A stretch of 8,291 nt of DNA from Flavobacteriaceae bacterium. Its GTDB lineage: Bacteria; Bacteroidota; Bacteroidia; Flavobacteriales; Flavobacteriaceae. Below are positions 1 through 6,314 of this stretch, piece after piece. The notes under the pieces were generated by a model, which was not told where the DNA came from, ran no database searches, and saw only the letters and a list, made by a program, of their open reading frames with translations. Positions within the stretch are counted from its first letter, which is position 1; each line of letters starts with the position of its first letter. A program made the position numbers and the translations under genes. Where the stretch lies: positions 133,277-141,567 of the forward strand of contig PAUJ01000029.1 in the NCBI GenBank assembly GCA_002713705.1, in the 5' to 3' direction.

Positions 1-1283
1 ATTGTCAAAAATTAATTAAAGATTTCGATTTAAAAGACGAACACGGATTGCAAAGTTATTTTATTACCAGAATCGAAACATTTTTAAATAGTAAAGGGAA
101 AAAAATAATTGGTTGGGATGAAATCTTAGAAGGAGGTCTTGCGCCTAATGCTACGGTGATGTCTTGGCGTGGTACTCAAGGCGCTATTGATGCCGCCAAA
201 GAAGGGCATGATGTAATACTTACTCCTAACTCCCATGCTTATTTTGATCATTATCAGTCAAATAGTCTAGATGAACCTTTAGCAATTGGAGGATTCCTAC
301 CTTTAAAAAAAGTGTATAGTTTCAATCCTATCCCTCCTGAATTAATTAAAGAGGAGAAAAAATATGTATTAGGAGCTCAAGGAAACGTTTGGACTGAATA
401 TATGAAGACTGAAGACCAATTAGAATATATGGTTTTTCCAAGAATTTTGGCTATGAGTGAAGTATTATGGAGTGGAGCAACAAAAAACATGGAAACAGGT
501 TATCCAGAATTTCTATACAGACTAGAACCTTTTTTAAAAAGACTTAATATATTAAATATTAATTATGCAAACCATTTGTATGAATTAGAAGGAAAATTAG
601 TGAAAAAAAACGGATTGGTTAGTTATCAATTAAAAACTCCTTTAGAAGGAAAAGAAATAAAATATACAAGCAACGGAACAGCTTTAGACAAGCACTCAAA
701 ACTATATTCAGGAAGTATTTCAATTACTAAAAACACTACAATTCATGCGGGTGTTTTTAAAAATAATGAATTAGTAAGTGATCCTTTATCTGAGAAAATT
801 AACTACCATAAAGCAATCACAGGAAAAGTGGATTTAAATGTGCTTCCTCATAAAGCCTATAATGCAGGAGGAAAAGAAGCATTAATTAATGGTATACATG
901 GAAGTGACGATAGGTATGGGGATAAAGAATGGTTGGGCTTTTGGGGAGACGATTTGCAAATCACTATTGATTTAGGCGAAATTAAAACTATAAACACTCT
1001 TAAAACCCGTTTTTATAACGCTACAGGACAATGGATTTATACTCCAAAAAAAATTAGTGTAAGTTGTTGGATAGATGGAAAAGAACAGATTGTAATTTCT
1101 AAAATATTAGATTCTAAATCTGAAAAAAATATTATTGATTTTGAAATTGATCTTTCAGGTTTAAAGGGAATTCAGTCTCAAATTATAATTTTAACAATTC
1201 CAAGTTATGGCTTTATCCAAGAAGGAAAAAAAGGAGCGGGTAATAAAGCTTGGACTTTTATTGATGAAATAATTATAGAATGA
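1..1283 (+). CDS. Beta-N-acetylhexosaminidase, GH20 family, C-terminal part (5' end outside window)
   Basis: This is the 3' portion of an exo-hexosaminidase gene. The family removes terminal GlcNAc/GalNAc from chitin oligomers or glycoprotein glycans, usually in the periplasm or outer membrane in Bacteroidota. The frame is open from base 3, so the TTG at 48 is an internal Leu and the gene begins before the window. About 426 residues are visible. They show the second half of the GH20 barrel: IGWDEILEGG (nt 108-137), VMSWRG, GNVWTEY (from nt 381) and FPRILAMSEVLW. The barrel ends near nt 560. A chitobiase-type C-terminal beta domain follows (about nt 600-810, IKYTSNGT and IHAGVF). Last comes an F5/8C (discoidin)-like carbohydrate-binding domain (about nt 850-1280, LGFWGDDLQITIDLG). 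The catalytic Asp-Glu pair (HxGGDE motif) and the signal peptide lie upstream and cannot be checked. The stop TGA overlaps the next start as ATGA. Family assignment is firm; substrate is unknown. Confidence 0.93.
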   Translation, partial: CQKLIKDFDLKDEHGLQSYFITRIETFLNSKGKKIIGWDEILEGGLAPNATVMSWRGTQGAIDAAKEGHDVILTPNSHAYFDHYQSNSLDEPLAIGGFLPLKKVYSFNPIPPELIKEEKKYVLGAQGNVWTEYMKTEDQLEYMVFPRILAMSEVLWSGATKNMETGYPEFLYRLEPFLKRLNILNINYANHLYELEGKLVKKNGLVSYQLKTPLEGKEIKYTSNGTALDKHSKLYSGSISITKNTTIHAGVFKNNELVSDPLSEKINYHKAITGKVDLNVLPHKAYNAGGKEALINGIHGSDDRYGDKEWLGFWGDDLQITIDLGEIKTINTLKTRFYNATGQWIYTPKKISVSCWIDGKEQIVISKILDSKSEKNIIDFEIDLSGLKGIQSQIIILTIPSYGFIQEGKKGAGNKAWTFIDEIIIE

Positions 1284-1984
1284 TAGTAGAAATTTGTGCC
1301 AATTCGTTTGAAAGTGCCTTGGCTGCAGAAAAAGGAGGAGCTCATCGTATTGAGCTGTGTACGCAACTTGCTTTTGGTGGATTAACCCCATCGCGACAAT
1401 TAATTAAAAAAGTAATTGCTGAATTGAATATTTCTGTCCATGTATTAATTAGACCACGAAAAGGAAGTTTTTGCTATTCAGAAGATGAATTAAACAGCAT
1501 GATTAGAGACATTGAATTCTGTAAAAGCATAGGATGTCAGGGTGTGGTTTGTGGAGTGTTAACTTCAGAAAATAAAATTAATGTCGCTGCTACAAAAAGA
1601 TTAATCTATGCTGCTAAAGGTATGGATTTCACATTTCATAGAGCTTTTGATTGCACCGAAAATGCCCTTGATTCTTTAAAACAATTAATCGATTTAAAAA
1701 TAAAAAGAGTATTGAGTTCTGGTCAAAAACAGACTGCTTATAATGGTCTTGCCTTATTACAGGAAATGAATGAATTATACAATGGTAAAATTGAAATTAT
1801 GCCAGGAAGTGGGATTAATCTAGAAAACGCACTCTGTTTTAAAGACCAAGGCTTTTCTAGTATACATTTATCTGCAACGCTTCAAAAAAAGGAAAATTCT
1901 ACTTCTTTCTTTGAGGGGGGAACCGAAAGTGTTTCAGATTTAAAAACTATTAAACAAATTATAGAACTAGTTGCTATAAATTAA
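1280..1984 (+). CDS. cutC: CutC family protein (copper homeostasis, TIM barrel)
   Basis: A 234-residue CutC protein, close to the usual family length of about 240-250. The N-terminus MIVEICANSFESALAAEKGG and the following HRIELC...GGLTPS are the family signature. C6 and C27 have the same spacing as the two cysteines proposed to bind Cu(I) in human CUTC (C31, C52). Other conserved points are IRPR (57-60), FHRAFD (119-124), RVLSSG (143-148), the PGSGI phosphate-loop-like turn (175-179) and IHLSA. The usual IRPRGGDF reads IRPRKGSF here. CutC is a single-domain cytosolic barrel. Its role in copper handling is disputed and no enzymatic reaction is established. The start ATG at 1280 overlaps the hexosaminidase stop (ATGA), so translation is probably coupled, which suggests a link to glycan breakdown. 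No copper transporter or chaperone gene is nearby. Its stop overlaps that of the convergent gene. Confidence 0.92.
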   Translation: MIVEICANSFESALAAEKGGAHRIELCTQLAFGGLTPSRQLIKKVIAELNISVHVLIRPRKGSFCYSEDELNSMIRDIEFCKSIGCQGVVCGVLTSENKINVAATKRLIYAAKGMDFTFHRAFDCTENALDSLKQLIDLKIKRVLSSGQKQTAYNGLALLQEMNELYNGKIEIMPGSGINLENALCFKDQGFSSIHLSATLQKKENSTSFFEGGTESVSDLKTIKQIIELVAIN

Positions 1985-2454
1985 AGTTTCCAATTCATAT
2001 AAGGTATTTTAGAAAGCTGCGAATTGTAATATCGAACGTCACCAGTTACCTCTTTACCTAACCAATCGGGTTTTATAAACGCTTCATTCTCGTCCGATAA
2101 TTCAATTTCTGCTATTATTAGCCCTTCATTATCCCCAAAAAATTCGTCTATTTCAAAAAAGTGAATTCCTTTTTTAACTTCATATCTTATTTTTTCAATA
2201 AGATTAGGTTCACATAATCTTAATAGCATTTCGGCTTCCGCTAAGGGAATTTCTTTTTCCCATTCGAACCTAGTAGTTCCTTCTTTATTCGAAATCCCTT
2301 TTACGGTAATAAAAGCTTCCGTTCCCTTTATCCTAATTCGAACTGTACGCTCTTTATGAGTGTTTAAAAACCCTTGAACGATCCTAGTCTCTTTGTGTGT
2401 TTCTTTTTTATAATTATCTGAAACTATTAAAAATTTTCGTTCAATCTCTATCAT
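1981..2454 (-). CDS. CYTH-domain protein, probable inorganic triphosphatase
   Basis: A 157-residue stand-alone CYTH domain, the length typical of short bacterial triphosphate tunnel metalloenzymes (TTM). The hallmark ExExK motif is at the N-terminus (MIEIERK: E3, E5, K7). Charged residues expected to line the tunnel follow on alternating strands: RIRIKG (R39, R41), FITVKG (K52), RFEWEKEI (R62, E64), EKIRYEV (K88, R90), FEIDEFFG (E101, D103) and IAEIELSDE (E116, E118). Characterised short bacterial members hydrolyse inorganic tripolyphosphate or other triphosphates using Mg or Mn, although the family was first named for class IV adenylate cyclases and thiamine triphosphatase. The protein should be cytosolic; no signal peptide is seen. 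It runs against cutC, with stop codons sharing TTAA, and is divergent from dinB. No Shine-Dalgarno site precedes the ATG; the leader is A-rich. Family is certain, exact substrate is not. Confidence 0.9.
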   Translation of the reverse strand: MIEIERKFLIVSDNYKKETHKETRIVQGFLNTHKERTVRIRIKGTEAFITVKGISNKEGTTRFEWEKEIPLAEAEMLLRLCEPNLIEKIRYEVKKGIHFFEIDEFFGDNEGLIIAEIELSDENEAFIKPDWLGKEVTGDVRYYNSQLSKIPYMNWKL

Positions 2455-2618
2455 AACTATTTTTTTGTGAAATTTTTAAGTTCTCCAAGGTGAGTTTTTC
2501 TATTTTTATCTGCACAAGGTTAATCTTCTGCTTTATGATCAAATACAATTCTATGGCTTGTAATCTGATTTAAGTTCATAAATACTATTATGTGTCTAAT
2601 ATATTATAAATTTATAGG
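2455..2618. promoter_or_regulatory. Divergent intergenic region between the CYTH gene and dinB
   Basis: This 164-bp AT-rich region must hold the start signals of both divergent genes. I find no exact TAnnTTTG element on either strand. The nearest are a T-run ending in TTTG near 2459-2468 with the wrong spacing (plus strand) and CAAATACA near 2540 (minus strand, one base off). I see no clear inverted repeat that could be a LexA-type box for dinB. The assignment as a promoter region rests on gene layout only. Confidence 0.4.
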
Positions 2619-3716
2619 ATGAAGGAAGAACTTCTACAAAGAAAGATTATACATGTTGATATGGATGCGTTTTATGCATCTGTAGAGCAACTAGATAACC
2701 CCGAATTACAAGGGAAACCAGTTGCTGTTGGAGGGAGTTCTGAGCGTGGTGTAGTAAGTGCTGCTAGTTATGAGGCTAGAAAATTTGGAGTACGGTCCGC
2801 TATGAGTAGTGTTATAGCATTAAAAAATTGCCCAGAACTCATCTTTGTAAGTTCAAATTTTAAACGCTATCACGAAGTATCGAATCAAATTAGAAAAATT
2901 TTTTTTGAGTTTACCGATAATGTAGAGCCATTGTCATTAGATGAAGCTTATTTGGATGTAACTGAAAACAAAAAAGGAATTCCTAGTGCTACATTAATAG
3001 CGGAAGAAATTCGAAAAAAAATAAAAGAAAAAACTGGCTTAAATGCTTCAGCTGGAATATCTATCAATAAGTTTATCGCGAAAGTTGCTAGCGATATTAA
3101 TAAACCAAACGGACAGAAAACAGTTCCTCCAAACGAAGTTCTTGAATTTTTAGAACAGCTAGATATTAAGAAATTTTATGGTGTTGGAAAAGTTACCGTA
3201 AAAAAAATGTACCGTCTTGGAATCTTTACAGGAAAAGACCTAAAACTGAAATCAAAAGAATTTTTAGAAGAGAATTTTGGGAAAAGTGGGAGTTTTTATT
3301 ATCACGTAGTAAGGGGAGAACATTTTAGTGAAGTAAAATCTTCTAGAACACGTAAATCTTTAGCTGCCGAGCGTACTTTTAGCGAGAACATAACTTCAGA
3401 AATATTTATGATAAAAAAACTAAAAGATATTTCTAAAGAGGTAGAAAAACGACTTAAAAAAAGTAAAGTTGCAGGAAAAACAGTCACCCTTAAAATTAAA
3501 TACAGTGATTTTACATTACAAACTAGAAGTAAAACATTGCCCTATTATATATCGGATAAAGATGTAATCGTGGAAACTGTTAAAGATTTGTTATTTCAAT
3601 CCGGTATGAAAAACTCGGTACGATTGTTGGGTATTTCTTTATCGAACCTCAACACTGATAAAGGGAAGCCAACAAAAGAGAAGGAAGTAGCTGTTCAATT
3701 AAAATTTGAGTTTTAA
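2619..3716 (+). CDS. dinB: DNA polymerase IV (Y-family translesion polymerase)
   Basis: A full-length 365-residue Y-family polymerase. It copies past damaged bases without proofreading, in the cytosol. The palm carries the metal-binding residues D14 in HVDMDAFYASVE and D108-E109 in SLDEAYLDV. Y19 sits at the steric-gate position (F13 in E. coli DinB), which excludes ribonucleotides. SAGISINKFIAKVASD (144-159) and the helix-hairpin-helix YGVGKVTVKKM (187-197) mark the palm and thumb. The little-finger domain begins at KSLAAERTF (246-254). The C-terminal hexapeptide QLKFEF (360-365) fits a beta-clamp-binding tail, as in other DinB proteins. The start MKEELLQRKIIHVDMD adds six residues to the E. 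coli N-terminus and is the only well-placed ATG. It is transcribed away from the CYTH gene. SOS control is plausible, but no LexA site was recognised. The lipoprotein gene follows after 67 bp. Confidence 0.96.
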   Translation: MKEELLQRKIIHVDMDAFYASVEQLDNPELQGKPVAVGGSSERGVVSAASYEARKFGVRSAMSSVIALKNCPELIFVSSNFKRYHEVSNQIRKIFFEFTDNVEPLSLDEAYLDVTENKKGIPSATLIAEEIRKKIKEKTGLNASAGISINKFIAKVASDINKPNGQKTVPPNEVLEFLEQLDIKKFYGVGKVTVKKMYRLGIFTGKDLKLKSKEFLEENFGKSGSFYYHVVRGEHFSEVKSSRTRKSLAAERTFSENITSEIFMIKKLKDISKEVEKRLKKSKVAGKTVTLKIKYSDFTLQTRSKTLPYYISDKDVIVETVKDLLFQSGMKNSVRLLGISLSNLNTDKGKPTKEKEVAVQLKFEF

Positions 3717-3783
3717 ATAAATTTATAATATGTACATGAGAAAAAATTACTTAAAAATATTTATTAACCCTAATAAACACATT

Positions 3784-4569
3784 ATGAAAACAGTGAAAAT
3801 TTTAAGTATTGTTTTAGTTAGCGCCACATTATTTCTTTCTTGTAAAAATGAAGAAAACCCTTCAACAGATAGTACACTAAATTCTGAAAATAATTTAGCA
3901 ATCATTGATCCTATTACTGAGAAAAAACCGACAGGAATTGACTATTTATACGTCACCTCACCATCTGGCCTAAGTTTAAGGGAATACGCAAATTTACAAA
4001 GTAAAAAACTAGCTATTATGCCTTATGGTACGAAAGTGAAAATAATTTCATCAGAATTAAACTCAACAATGAAAGTTGGAGAAATTTCTGGCGGTATGGA
4101 CCATATTGAATTCAATCATAAAAAAGGATTTGCATTTAATGGATACCTTTCACAATATTTCCCTCCAGAAAAAGGAATTTCAGCAAAAAAATATGGCGAA
4201 GAATTACTATTGCTATTTCCAGCCGTTAACTATTCCGAAACTATAAGTGGTACTGCAAGTAATCCAATTAATACTGAAATATTAGCCCTCCCAGAAACGC
4301 AATGGCATGAAGCTTTTTATATGGCTCAACAATTATTTAATATCCCTAAAGAATTTGTATTCCCTTCTTTAAAAGGAACAGATAAAGAGGTTGTATTGGG
4401 GGGAGAATTAAAAAAAGAAAGTAGGGTTAGTGAATTACAAATTACAAGAAAAAATGAGCTACTATCAAAAATAAAATATAAATATAAAAACAAAGGATTT
4501 ACTAAAATAGTATCTATTTATAAAGAAGGAGGCAAGATAATTATAGAAAATGTCGAAGAAATTAAATAA
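3784..4569 (+). CDS. Lipoprotein with a bacterial SH3 domain, otherwise unknown
   Basis: A 261-residue secreted lipoprotein. I choose the ATG at 3784 because it begins a normal lipoprotein signal: MKTVK, then a hydrophobic run, then LFLSC with C20 as the lipidated Cys. An upstream in-frame ATG at 3730 would add 18 residues ahead of the signal peptide and is less likely. After the Cys comes KNEE, which resembles but does not exactly match the Lys/acidic lipoprotein export signal used in Bacteroidota to reach the cell surface. A polar linker (21-50) leads to an SH3b-like domain at about 54-125 (LYVTSPSGLSLREYANLQS, then GTKVKII). Such domains bind cell wall peptides or other ligands. The remaining 135 residues, with FPALP-like and KYKYKNKG segments, match no family I recognise; the pattern of alternating strands at the end suggests a beta-rich fold. 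It lies 67 bp after dinB, and shared transcription is possible but unproven. Confidence 0.75.
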   Translation: MKTVKILSIVLVSATLFLSCKNEENPSTDSTLNSENNLAIIDPITEKKPTGIDYLYVTSPSGLSLREYANLQSKKLAIMPYGTKVKIISSELNSTMKVGEISGGMDHIEFNHKKGFAFNGYLSQYFPPEKGISAKKYGEELLLLFPAVNYSETISGTASNPINTEILALPETQWHEAFYMAQQLFNIPKEFVFPSLKGTDKEVVLGGELKKESRVSELQITRKNELLSKIKYKYKNKGFTKIVSIYKEGGKIIIENVEEIK

Positions 4570-4662
4570 GTTAAATTTTATTTTTAAAAGAAATTGTTAT
4601 AAAAATAGACCGGTTTTTACTTTTATTTTAACTCTTTTACAGTATGTTACGCTTGTGTGTTT

Positions 4663-4670
4663 TACATTTG
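4663..4670 (+). promoter_or_regulatory. -7 promoter element (TACATTTG) for the DUF983 gene
   Basis: TACATTTG is an exact match to the Bacteroidota -7 consensus TAnnTTTG. No TTG lies 17-23 bp upstream (only TTTT at 4635-4638), so the -33 element is weak. Transcription would start near 4675, about ten bases before the ATG at 4686, in an A-rich leader. It also lies downstream of the other possible ATG at 4644, which argues against that start. Confidence 0.5.
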
Positions 4671-4685
4671 CAAAAAGAAAAAAGA

Positions 4686-5072
4686 ATGCTAAGTAAAGGA
4701 ACAAAATTATACAGTATTTTAAGGTTAAAATGTCCAAGATGCAATGAAGGTGATTTTTATAAAGGCCATCCCTACTCATATTCAGGTATGGGGAAGGTCA
4801 AAGAAAATTGTTCAGAATGCAAACTTAAATACAATATTGAACCCTGGTTCTTTCAAGGCTCCTATTATGTAGCCTATGTTTTGGGTGTGACCTTATTTAT
4901 TGCTGTTTGCGTTTTGAAATTGATGTTCTTCCCAAATATGGGTCCTGGTACTTTATTAATTTCAGTTATAATATCATTTATAGTTTTTTCTTTAAGTATA
5001 TATGCTTTATCAAAAATAATTTGGATTAATTTTTTTGTAAAATATGATCCCGATTTTTTGAAAAATAAATAA
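4686..5072 (+). CDS. DUF983 family membrane protein with zinc-ribbon
   Basis: A 128-residue small inner-membrane protein. Two CxxC knuckles (C16/C19 in LKCPRCNEGDFY and C42/C45 in NCSECKLKY) make a probable zinc ribbon on the cytosolic side. They are followed by the family's EPxFF.GSYYVAY stretch (EPWFFQGSYYVAY, 52-64) and two transmembrane helices at about 60-82 and 88-112, ending with a short charged tail, DPDFLKNK. DUF983 proteins are widespread in Bacteroidota and Alphaproteobacteria; their function is unknown. The position where many members have Gly after EP is Trp here. The start at 4686 (MLSKGTKLYS) gives a protein of usual length and is supported by the promoter at 4663. An in-frame ATG at 4644 would add 14 residues. 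A strong terminator lies about 80 bp downstream, so this is probably a single-gene unit. Confidence 0.88.
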   Translation: MLSKGTKLYSILRLKCPRCNEGDFYKGHPYSYSGMGKVKENCSECKLKYNIEPWFFQGSYYVAYVLGVTLFIAVCVLKLMFFPNMGPGTLLISVIISFIVFSLSIYALSKIIWINFFVKYDPDFLKNK

Positions 5073-5148
5073 ATACGTCAAAATTGATTTGATAATCTTT
5101 CAACTTTAAAAAGCTACTTATAAAATAAAACCAATTTAAAGACAAACT

Positions 5149-5180
5149 AAAAAGGGCTGTTTGTTAAATAGCTCTTTTTT
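5149..5180. terminator. Rho-independent-type hairpin terminator after the DUF983 gene
   Basis: Bases 5149-5162 pair with 5166-5179 to form a 14-bp stem with two G-U wobbles (5155-5173 and 5159-5169) and a 3-nt loop (GTT). The core is AAAAAGGGCT against AGCTCTTTTT. The stem ends in a run of six T. The A-tract on the left arm makes it usable in the reverse direction too. Confidence 0.8.
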
Positions 5181-5182
5181 AA

Positions 5183-5393
5183 TTAACCTCTTTTTTATTT
5201 TTCCTTCTAAGTAATTTGAAAAAAAAGGTTTTAGATTTACATAATGTTATAGGGGTTAAAAGAGAGTTGAGGTGAACTTTTTTAAGACCAATTGCATCCG
5301 TCCGGAATAAACACGTCAATACTTTTAAAAAAGCTTGAAAACCAAGATAAAATCGAACTCAATAGAAATGATATTAAGATTGATAAATTTTAG
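5183..5393 (+). pseudogene. Probable degenerate 3' remnant of a winged-helix regulator gene
   Basis: No intact gene occupies 5073-5468. Within it, 5286-5393 is an open stretch of 35 codons ending in TAG that reads like the end of a Crp-type winged helix: DQLHPSGINTS (recognition-helix start), then ILLKKLENQDKIELNRN, then DIKIDKF as the wing strand. Just upstream, in another frame (5183-5272), NLKKVLDLHNVIGVKREL is also coding-like, followed by TGA at 5273. The piece GELF then TAA at 5271-5285 connects the two. This fits a gene broken by one frameshift and one in-frame stop, with its N-terminal part lost. No usable ATG precedes the 35-codon stretch. The rest of the gap (5394-5468) is featureless AT-rich leader. 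It could also be a chance resemblance; the family call is by eye only. Confidence 0.35.
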
Positions 5394-5468
5394 TATTATT
5401 TAATGTTATTATTTCCCCCTTCTTTTTCCTAAATTAGAGCCAACAAATTATTAATCTAATCTCTAAAC

Positions 5469-6161
5469 ATGGATGTTCCAGATCATATAGATGTCAATGG
5501 CTTTAAACATATCTCATACCATATAGATACGTATTCAGAAGACGAATCAATTTCTAAAAGTGAATCGTTTTACAAATGGCTTGACAAAAGAAGATCGGTA
5601 AGGGATTATTCAGATAAATGGGTCCCTAAAGAAGTTATTGAAAACATAATTAATAGTGCATCAACAGCACCTTCAGGAGCACATAAACAACCTTGGGTGT
5701 TTTGTGCAATATCCAATCCACTCATAAAATCACAAATCCGAAAAAAAGCCGAAATTGAAGAAAAAGAAAGCTACGATTCTAGGATGAGTGATCGTTGGAA
5801 AAAAGATCTGGAACCATTAGGAACAAATATGAACAAACCCTTTTTAGAAACTGCTCCTTGGCTAATTATTGTTTTTAAAAAAGCTTACAATTTAGATGAA
5901 AACGGAAATAAGCAAAATAACTATTACGTTAACGAATCTGTTGGTATCGCCTGTGGAATGTTAATTTCTGCTATTCATAATGCAGGTTTAGTAACGCTTA
6001 CACATACGCCAAGTCCAATGAGTTTTTTATCAAAAATTCTAAATAGGCCAAGTAATGAAAGAGCATTTCTATTACTTCCAGTAGGCTATCCTAAATTTCC
6101 AACTTACGTTCCAGATATAAAAAGGAAATCCTTAAATAAAATTTCGGAATTCTATGAATAG
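5469..6161 (+). CDS. Iodotyrosine deiodinase-like flavoprotein (nitroreductase superfamily)
   Basis: A 230-residue FMN-dependent protein whose closest recognised relative is iodotyrosine deiodinase (IYD), which reductively removes halogen from iodo-, bromo- or chlorotyrosine. FMN-binding landmarks are RRSVRDY (41-47), APSGAHKQPW (67-76) and LLLPVGYPKF (201-210). The residues that in human IYD clamp the zwitterion of halotyrosine (E157, Y161, K182) align by spacing with E98, Y102 and K123 here. The Thr that contacts flavin N5 (T239) aligns with T180 in VTLTHTP. The whole stretch ESYDSRMSDRWKKDL to TAPWLIIVFK parallels the human protein. There is no membrane anchor, so it should be soluble and cytosolic, about the length of the bacterial IYD studied from Haliscomenobacter. 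It starts with ATG at 5469 in an AT-rich leader with no SD site; only a weak TAAATTTT -7-like element is seen near 5384. The physiological substrate in this organism is inferred, not shown. Confidence 0.88.
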   Translation: MDVPDHIDVNGFKHISYHIDTYSEDESISKSESFYKWLDKRRSVRDYSDKWVPKEVIENIINSASTAPSGAHKQPWVFCAISNPLIKSQIRKKAEIEEKESYDSRMSDRWKKDLEPLGTNMNKPFLETAPWLIIVFKKAYNLDENGNKQNNYYVNESVGIACGMLISAIHNAGLVTLTHTPSPMSFLSKILNRPSNERAFLLLPVGYPKFPTYVPDIKRKSLNKISEFYE

Positions 6162-6187
6162 CAAAGACAAAAACTATTTGTATTGCC

Positions 6188-6195
6188 TACTTTTG
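6188..6195 (+). promoter_or_regulatory. -7 promoter element (TACTTTTG) upstream of the persulfide dioxygenase gene
   Basis: An exact TAnnTTTG match in the 153-bp gap after the deiodinase-like gene. No TTG lies at the right distance for a -33 element. If used, transcription would start near 6200 and leave a leader of about 115 bases, in which I see no recognisable riboswitch or stable hairpin. Confidence 0.4.
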
Positions 6196-6314
6196 TATAT
6201 TGAATAGTATTTTATTAGTGACTTAAAAAATTATTCCCATGTTATATTCTTTATCTAATTTTAGAACAGAATGATTTATAGGTGTATTAATAAAATCACG
6301 TAAAACAGTAAAAG

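Noticed and set aside
48..50. TTG as a start codon of the hexosaminidase
   Set aside because: The frame stays open to the window edge and the residues before it (DLKDEHG) continue the GH20 sequence, so the gene starts upstream.
1191..1391. Minus-strand open frame across the hexosaminidase/cutC junction
   Set aside because: It lies opposite two well-supported genes, has low-complexity Phe/Leu-rich content typical of antisense of AT-rich coding DNA, and matches no family.
2455..2475. T-run ending in TTTG as a dinB promoter
   Set aside because: Seven T bases between TA and G break the TAnnTTTG spacing, and it is about 150 bp from the dinB start.
3730..3783. Earlier in-frame ATG for the SH3 lipoprotein
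   Set aside because: It would place 18 extra residues before a complete lipoprotein signal peptide; the ATG at 3784 fits better.
4601..4618. ACCGGT palindrome between A and T runs as a terminator after the lipoprotein gene
   Set aside because: The core has no loop and the flanking A and T runs are out of register, so no stable hairpin forms.
4644..4685. Earlier in-frame ATG for the DUF983 protein
   Set aside because: It lies upstream of the best -7 element (4663-4670), and the added residues are not part of the family.
4597..4779. Minus-strand open frame over the DUF983 promoter and start
   Set aside because: Hydrophobic translation arises from A-rich DNA read backwards; it covers the promoter and the CxxC region of the DUF983 gene.
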